From: Patescibacteria group bacterium UBA3291 | GTDB taxonomy: Bacteria; Patescibacteriota; Gracilibacteria; Absconditabacterales; Absconditicoccaceae | Length of the DNA stretch: 35,861 bases | Assembly: GCA_002361595.1 (NCBI GenBank) | Contig: DETJ01000041.1 | Coordinates: 16,293-52,153, forward strand | Direction of reading: 5' to 3' | Shown here: positions 31,367 through 35,861 of the stretch, one piece after another | Layout of the letters: each line of letters begins with the position of its first letter | Numbering within the stretch: position 1 is the first letter of the stretch | The notes under the pieces: generated by a model | What the model saw: only the letters and a program-made list of their open reading frames with translations | Database searches by the model: none | What the model was told of the DNA's origin: nothing | Made by a program: the position numbers and the translations under genes

Positions 31367-32830
31367 ATGTGAAAGAAATTCCATATAATTACATTATGAT
31401 GTCAGATGAATTATGCAGATTCTGTGAGGATTAAGTCAGTTTTAACGAACTGTGGTTTTGAATATGTAGATAATCAAGATGAAGCAGATATTTTGATTTT
31501 TGATACATGTTCAGTGCGTCAAAAAGCTGAAGATAAGATTACATGAAGTTTGAAGGATGTAAAAAAAGATAAGAAAATCTGGATTACATGATGTATGGTG
31601 CAGCATAATTTTAGAAATATTTTGAAAAAGAATACACCAAATCAATTTAAACGTTGAAATTTTTTGTGAACGACGGAATGAAATCAGATTAAAGTTTATT
31701 GAGTAGAAAATGATGAAATTAAGGATTTGATTGACCATAAACAGACTTCACTTGAAAATATGGTATTTATTAATCATGCATTTAATCCATTATTTTTTAA
31801 TCTAAGACAGACTTATCCAAATTTAGAATTATGTTTTAGAATTGATGATACTGGATTCTTACCGTTGATACTCGAGAGAATCTGATATGAATGATTGAAA
31901 TATGATATAGAATTATTGAATGAATATGAAAAAATAATTCCACAGGAGAATGCTAATATGTCGGAGCATCAGACTACTGCTTATGTGCCTATTTCTACAG
32001 GATGTAATCAATTTTGTTCGTATTGTATAGTTCCATATGCTAGATGACTAGAAAGGTATTTTAGTGTAGAGCAAGTTGTGAGTGAAGTTAAATCTCATTT
32101 AAAGAGTTGAGCGAAAGAAATAGTTTTACTTGGTCAAATCGTGAATAAACATCCAGAATTTTTGACTATTTTGAAAGAAGTCTTGAAATTAGATTGATTA
32201 GAACGATTAAGATATACTTCGCCGTATCCGACTTATTATTCCGATGAACTTTTGGCTTTGCATGAAAATGAAGAGAAACTTTGTCCTCATATTCATATTC
32301 CTTTTCAGTCTGGTTCTGATGAAGTTTTGAAAAGAATGTTTCGTGGATATAAAGCGGAAGATTGTTTTAACTTTGTACAGAAAATTCAGAAATTAAAAAG
32401 AAAAATCTCGATAACTACTGATATGATAATCTGATTTTCATGAGAGACTGATTCAGATTTTGATGAAAGTTTGAAATTAGTGGAAGTATGAAAATTTGAT
32501 ATGATTTATATGTGAATATACTCCCCTCGCCCATGAACTTTCGCTTTTAAACAGCTGAAAGATGATGTTAGTGCAAAAGTTAAGCATGAACGCTGGGAAA
32601 AAATGAATGAACTTTTGAAGAAATGATCACAAGAAAATAATAAAGCTGAAATATGATGAGTGAGAAAAGTTTTGGTTGATGAGATTAGATGAGATGAATG
32701 GTCTGGTCATACTGATAATATGAAACAGATTTGGTGAAAAATTGATTGAAAAGATGTTAAAGCTTGAGAATTTATTGATGTAAAAATTATTGATTCGTGA
32801 GAATTTAAGTTATTTGGAGAAATAATATAA
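31367..32830 (+). CDS. miaB: tRNA-2-methylthio-N6-adenosine methylthiotransferase (MiaB family) with an insertion
   Basis: Radical-SAM enzyme adding a methylthio group at C2 of modified A37 in tRNA. The N-terminal cluster cysteines are C12 (TLGCQMNYADS), C48 (DTCSVRQKAED) and C76 (ITGCMVQ). The SAM-cluster motif is C213/C217/C220 (STGCNQFCSYCIVPYARG), followed by LLGQIVN, FQSGSDEVLKRMFRGY, SITTDMIIGFSGET and a C-terminal TRAM-like part (WSGHTDNMKQIW). At 487 aa it is somewhat long. The extra sequence lies between C76 and C213, where an untypical Phe/Leu-rich segment of about 70-80 residues is seen. MiaB is favoured over MtaB or RimO by the GCQMN and CSVR motifs. It could share function with TsaD in ANN-decoding or UNN-decoding tRNAs, but the tRNA target is not shown here. 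Confidence 0.92.
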
Positions 32831-32847
32831 AAATTTTAATTTTACTA

Positions 32848-32876
32848 TTGAATATTTTGATACTTTTTGGTATATA
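32848..32876 (+). promoter_or_regulatory. sigma70-like promoter of the 32922 gene
   Basis: TTGAAT, 17-nt spacer, TATATA, 45 nt before ATG 32922 and 17 nt after the miaB stop. Confidence 0.55.
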
Positions 32877-32921
32877 TGAATAATAAAACAAAATAGTCAA
32901 ATCTAACAAAATCTGAAATCT

Positions 32922-33272
32922 ATGGTATTTGAAGTTAATTCTATTGAAGTGGCAAAAGGAATTGAATATGTCGTAAGACCCCAAAATTTCCGAAGTCCAA
33001 ATTTGGTTGTTTTTTTGCCAGTAAGTGGAACCCCATTTCCAAAAATTTGTCATAGTAAAGAATGGGAAAATAATCATGCATCTATTTTGAGTGATCTAAC
33101 GAATGAAACAGTAGAATATTATAAAAAGCTCAACGCTATTGTAATAACTGTTGAACACGACAAAATAATGCTTATTGATCTTACTGGTGCAACTCTTAAA
33201 CTAAAATGTTCCTACAAAGATGCATTATCTTATTTGGAATATATACTTTTATGAAGGGATTGGTATCGATAA
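32922..33272 (+). CDS. hypothetical ~110-aa protein, UGA-free except at its apparent end
   Basis: Not recognised. A soluble protein of alternating beta segments (MVFEVNSIEVAKGIEYVV, NLVVFLPVSGTPFP, NAIVITVEHDKIMLIDLTG). The first 110 codons have no UGA, and the glycines use GGN. A UGA at 33252-33254 would be the stop in the standard code and overlaps the first base of the terminator stem. With UGA=Gly six residues are added (GRDWYR) before TAA 33270-33272, inside the terminator loop. The coordinates follow the UGA=Gly reading; 32922-33254 is the standard-code version. No Shine-Dalgarno is obvious. The arrangement is the same as for the gene at 16203-16589 and points to an origin in a standard-code genome. 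Confidence 0.75.
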
Positions 33273-33290
33273 AAATATTAATCCCTTTTT
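33254..33290 (+). terminator. intrinsic terminator of the 32922 gene
   Basis: Stem AAGGGATT/AATCCCTT (33254-33261 with 33280-33287) with an 18-nt loop, followed by Ts. Its first base is the last base of the in-frame UGA. Confidence 0.8.
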
Positions 33291-33307
33291 ACTTTTAATA
33301 AAATTTA

Positions 33308-33757
33308 TTAGTAATCAAATACGTAGTTTAGAGGTCATTCATTCACACTTGTGACTGTCATATCAGCTCAGAACTCCCCCGTTTGGATTTTTCGTCAATT
33401 AGCTTTGGCTTCATCGATGAAATAATTATAGATTTCTTCTGCTTTTTTGTATGGAGCTGAATATACAAAATCTAGTTTAGTTCATTTTGTGCTTCTACCG
33501 TATAGAGTGAAATTTGAGACTAAAAGAACTTCTCAATCAATATCTTGTAGTGATGTATTTATATTTCAATCTGGTCAGCTTAATCGTTTTAGTTGAGGAA
33601 ATTTTTTCATAATCCTGGCTATTTTTTCTTGATAAGTATTGAGATCATCAACGTGAATTCATAGATAAATTATTATTCATCTTCAGATTTCTCTGTGAAT
33701 GTTACTTTCCTCGATATCTAGTTTAGCTGATTTTACTTGTTGAATTACTAGTCTCAT
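33308..33757 (-). CDS. dtd: D-aminoacyl-tRNA deacylase (Dtd)
   Basis: Removes D-amino acids (and glycine mischarged on tRNA-Ala) from tRNA. The 149 residues match the family length (~145). Motifs: MRLVIQQVKSAKLDI start, GRGIIIYLGIHVDD, the substrate-pocket loop LVSNFTLYGRSTKGTKLDF (family SQFTL), and near the C-terminus QTGEFGADMTVTSVNEGP, the Gly-Pro hinge. The family usually has NDGPVT here; this protein has NEGPLN. UGA encodes GEFG and other conserved glycines. It converges on the 32922 gene and lies 24 nt beyond the hairpin repeat. Confidence 0.94.
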
Positions 33758-33781
33758 TGATGTTGAATATGCTGGTAAAAG

Positions 33782-33892
33782 TTGTTCCCCTTTACAAAAG
33801 GGGATGTCCGTAGGACTGGGAATTTTTAAGTGTATGGTGTATAAAAATCCTCCACCGCAAGCGGTCCCCCTCCTTTCAAAAAGGAGGACAGT
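33782..33892. repeat. nested-hairpin repeat element, copy 2 (~111 bp)
   Basis: On the plus strand: CCCCTTTACAAAAGGGG, GTCCGTAGGAC, the stem GGAATTTTTA...TAAAAATCC, CACCGCAAGCGGT and CTCCTTTCAAAAAGGAG. This is the same order and spacing as the minus-strand copy at 17158-17270. The two outer hairpins are the best conserved, while the inner hairpins differ in sequence but keep pairing, so structure is under constraint. It fills the gap between dtd and the 68-aa gene. Confidence 0.85.
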
Positions 33893-33897
33893 ATATT

Positions 33898-34104
33898 TTA
33901 TTCTGATTTATCTTTTCTTTTTCATTCGGAAAATATGTAATAGATTATTAATAGTGGAGCTATGAATATTTTTTTGAATGTGGGTTTGGTCCAAAAATTT
34001 GCAGGAAAATCTTTGAACAATGAAGTCATCATAAGATTTCGCTTGTTATTTGTTTTATCCTTTTGAAATGGATATGTGAAAAAATCTTTTATAAATTTTC
34101 GCAT
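33898..34104 (-). CDS. small 68-aa protein with one membrane helix
   Basis: Not recognised. A basic N-terminal stretch (MRKFIKDFFTYPFQKDKTNN) is followed by a possible membrane segment (KIFIAPLLIIYYIFSEG) near residues 45-60 and a charged tail. One UGA is read as glycine near the end, then TAA at 33900-33898. It lies 15 nt after the gene at 34120 and may be co-transcribed with it. The hairpin repeat follows immediately. Smallness and the lack of a known family make the call tentative. Confidence 0.6.
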
Positions 34105-34119
34105 AGATTAAATAATTAT

Positions 34120-34305
34120 TTAAAACACTTCTATTCAATCATCAAATTCATCTTCATCAGGTGGAAAATCCAAATCTTTAAAAAGTCTACTGTTTATGAA
34201 GTGTTTTATCTCTTTCATTTTTTTCTTGGATTTGAATCTTTCAGTATTTTTTTCCGCTTCTTTTATTCCTGCTTCATCGTATAGATCATTTTTAACTGTG
34301 TGCAT
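34120..34305 (-). CDS. small 61-aa acidic/basic helical protein
   Basis: Not recognised. A soluble, highly charged protein (DEAGIKEAEKNTERFKSKKK) with an acidic end (PPDEDEFDDGIEVF). The only UGA is read as glycine. It lies 15 nt upstream of the 68-aa gene on the same strand. Charge bias and length suggest a small structural or regulatory protein, but nothing more can be said. Confidence 0.6.
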
Positions 34306-34387
34306 TTCTTTATAAATTATAATTTAAAAATAACAAATGCATTTTATTTATTTCTATTTCTAATGTCAAGATAAAATTAAATTTTCA

Positions 34388-34415
34388 TTGACATTTATTG
34401 TAATATTAATATACT
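34388..34415 (+). promoter_or_regulatory. sigma70-like promoter of the 34484 gene
   Basis: Consensus TTGACA, 16-nt spacer, TATACT, 69 nt before ATG 34484. The leader contains a short GC-rich hairpin, GCAAC...GTTGC around GACCGGCA (34449-34466), unusual for this AT-rich DNA. Confidence 0.7.
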
Positions 34416-34483
34416 TTAATTTAGTCAATTCATAGTGAATTGATTGGTGGCAACGACCGGCAGTTGCGCGAAAATAAAAGGCA

Positions 34484-34924
34484 ATGGAAAGGGTTAAAGG
34501 AATTTATCAGGGTGCTTTTGCTTTAAGCTTAATGTTTATTGTGGCTGCCAGCTTTATTTGTATTTCTCTTTTGGGGTATTGTACTGAAGATTGGTTGCCT
34601 CGTAATGTAGCTGTTGGTTGTGTAGCTGAGGCTATACTCTTCATTTGTGGTATCAACACTATCAGAAATGGATCTTTTGAAATTCTCAAGGAGTACCACA
34701 GTGTAAGACTGCTGAAAGAGCTTTATGTTAGGATTCTTTTCCTGATGGGGTTTGGAATTGCTTTATCGTTTATCTTGTTATTATTTTTTTATGGATTATT
34801 TCCTCCTGATGGAGAACATTCTACTCCTATCTTAATCTATGCACTGAATATCATGATACCTGCGTGGATTTTCTTCATTTGGATGAGTATTGAAATTAGA
34901 AAAATTAATAACCAGATGCGGTAG
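34484..34924 (+). CDS. hypothetical 146-aa membrane protein with four helices, UGA-free
   Basis: Not recognised. Four membrane helices: residues ~10-32 (GAFALSLMFIVAASFICIS), ~42-60 (VAVGCVAEAILFICGI), ~86-105 (LMGFGIALSFILLLFF) and ~120-138 (ILIYALNIMIPAWIFFIW). All glycines use GGN, including GGG, and no UGA occurs, in contrast to native membrane proteins such as the DUF2207 gene. The Shine-Dalgarno is fair (AAAGG 3 nt before ATG). It has its own consensus promoter and terminator, forming one of the autonomous units. Function is unknown. Confidence 0.8.
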   Translation: MERVKGIYQGAFALSLMFIVAASFICISLLGYCTEDWLPRNVAVGCVAEAILFICGINTIRNGSFEILKEYHSVRLLKELYVRILFLMGFGIALSFILLLFFYGLFPPDGEHSTPILIYALNIMIPAWIFFIWMSIEIRKINNQMR

Positions 34925-34941
34925 TATGGACTACATTTAAT

Positions 34942-34977
34942 AAAAAAGGCTATTGGAATCTCAATAACCTTTTTTTT
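34942..34977 (+). terminator. intrinsic terminator of the 34484 gene
   Basis: Stem AAAAAAGGCTATTG/CAATAACCTTTTTT with one C-A mismatch and a 6-nt loop, continuing into Ts. On the minus strand it could also end the Cys-rich gene's upstream transcript only weakly. Confidence 0.8.
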
Positions 34978-34988
34978 AATCAGATTAT

Positions 34989-35861
34989 TTAAAATAATTC
35001 AACTTCTCCAAACATTGAACAAGGACCAGGGGCACATCAATCAGTGAATGCAAGCTTATAATATTTCGTTTTATCTGGTGATTCAAAAAACCAAATTAGT
35101 GGTCGAGTATCATCTAATATGTCATCAAAACAATTATTTGACACATACGGATCTCAATTATCTAGGATTGAATATATTTGAGTTTTTGGATTTGAAGATG
35201 TGATTTTTGTTTGATCTTCATAAGAGATTATATCTTCACTAATCGAACATCAATTCTTTAATTGTTTCTTGATTATATTTTCAAGAGATTCATTTTCTGA
35301 TTTTTCAAATACTTCAATAAATTCCGCTCAATGAGATATTCTATTTCATTCTCTTATAAAGATTGGAGATTCAGATTTTACATAAAAAGTATCATATCAT
35401 GCTGGTGTTGTAATTCTGAGTCATAAATCTGGATAAACAGATGTATAAATATATCAAGTTATATAAGCTGATCAATAATACATTGGTCAGCATCAAACTG
35501 TAATTTGAGTTTGTGGATCTCAAGGCATCCATTCAGGTGGATATTGGTCAAGAGTATGCATACAAGATTCTATATCACAAAATCAATTTTTAACTTTTTC
35601 TTCCATAATATTTGCATATTGAAAAACTTCATGATCGATGGGATAAAAATTGGGTTTACAATTTTCGTCATCTGGTTGATATTGATAAAAATCTTCTGGA
35701 ACATCTTCGTCTGACATTTTGATTCATTCTTCATCATCTCAACATCATTCATAGTAATATTCTCTGAATTTAGCTACTCAAACTGTATAATAATGCATAT
35801 CTCCTTTTCATCAGTCTATACAATCTTTTTTGATAAACTCCCCTTCTAATTCTTCTCATGA
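34989..35861 (-). CDS. Cys-rich acidic protein, C-terminal part (runs off the window end)
   Basis: About 290 residues are visible and the start lies beyond the window. No family recognised. The sequence is rich in Tyr, Pro, Asp and Gly, with about nine cysteines (KKDCIDGGKG, FCDIESCMHTL, TVGCGPMYYGSAY, GCAPGPCSMFGE), suggesting an exported, disulphide-stabilised domain. Many glycines are UGA, so the gene looks native. The last block (TDGCAPGPCSMFGEVELF) ends directly at TAA 34991-34989. No membrane segment is visible in this part. An N-terminal signal or anchor would be expected upstream; this cannot be checked here. Confidence 0.75.

Noticed and set aside
1..35861. Widespread pseudogenes, as suggested by many in-frame UGA codons
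   Set aside because: UGA falls on conserved glycines in many families; with table 25 all genes are intact.
1..35861. tRNA genes, in particular a tRNA-Gly(UCA) that would decode UGA
   Set aside because: No convincing TTCRA-type T-loop with flanking stems was seen on either strand while reading the intergenic regions; these are mostly AT-rich and short.

Overview
This window comes from a member of the Candidate Phyla Radiation that reads UGA as glycine (translation table 25), most likely Candidatus Absconditabacteria (SR1) or its sister group Gracilibacteria. UGA falls at glycine positions that are conserved in pyruvate phosphate dikinase, UvrA, RlmN, TsaD, DnaN, Dtd and MiaB. UGG is still used for Trp, and TAA and TAG act as stops. 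All native genes below were read with this code; with the standard code almost every one would look broken. Most of the DNA is very AT-rich.

Layout, left to right. (1) 1-1939, minus: the N-terminal part of ppdK and a (p)ppGpp-hydrolase-like HD protein. (2) 1980-10660, minus: a two-gene unit made of a 102-aa helical protein and, 5 nt later, one uninterrupted 2788-aa multidomain protein. The giant has a hydrophobic Gly-rich region, a RyR-like module, 29-residue tandem repeats, a calpain-like cysteine protease and a zeta-toxin-like P-loop kinase domain. (3) 10844-17963: tsaD, an over-long uvrA, a DUF192 protein, an RsuA/RluB-type pseudouridine synthase and small unknown genes. (4) 18091-25551, plus: a second and third copy of the small helical family, each directly upstream of a larger protein (666 and 181 aa), then a Rad50/SbcC-like ATPase, a HIT protein and rlmN. 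(5) 25560-30427: a Cys-rich membrane protein, dnaN, a TIM-barrel protein, a DUF2207 membrane protein and an EEP-family phosphodiesterase. (6) 30573-35861: small unknown genes with their own promoters and terminators, miaB, dtd, and the C-terminal part of a Cys-rich protein cut by the window end.

Three patterns go beyond housekeeping genes. First, a ~100-aa helical family occurs three times, each time immediately 5' of a larger, unrelated protein; this resembles chaperone-and-cargo pairing and includes the giant protein. Second, seven small genes contain no UGA codon, several look GC-richer, most have TTGAnn/TATnnn promoters and nearly all end at strong terminators; in two of them UGA sits where a standard-code stop would be, so they may be recent imports from organisms using the standard code. 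Third, a ~110-bp element built of nested hairpins occurs twice between genes, and half of it lies in frame inside uvrA.

No tRNA, rRNA, CRISPR array, transposase or integrase was seen. Functional calls come from recognised motifs, not database searches.
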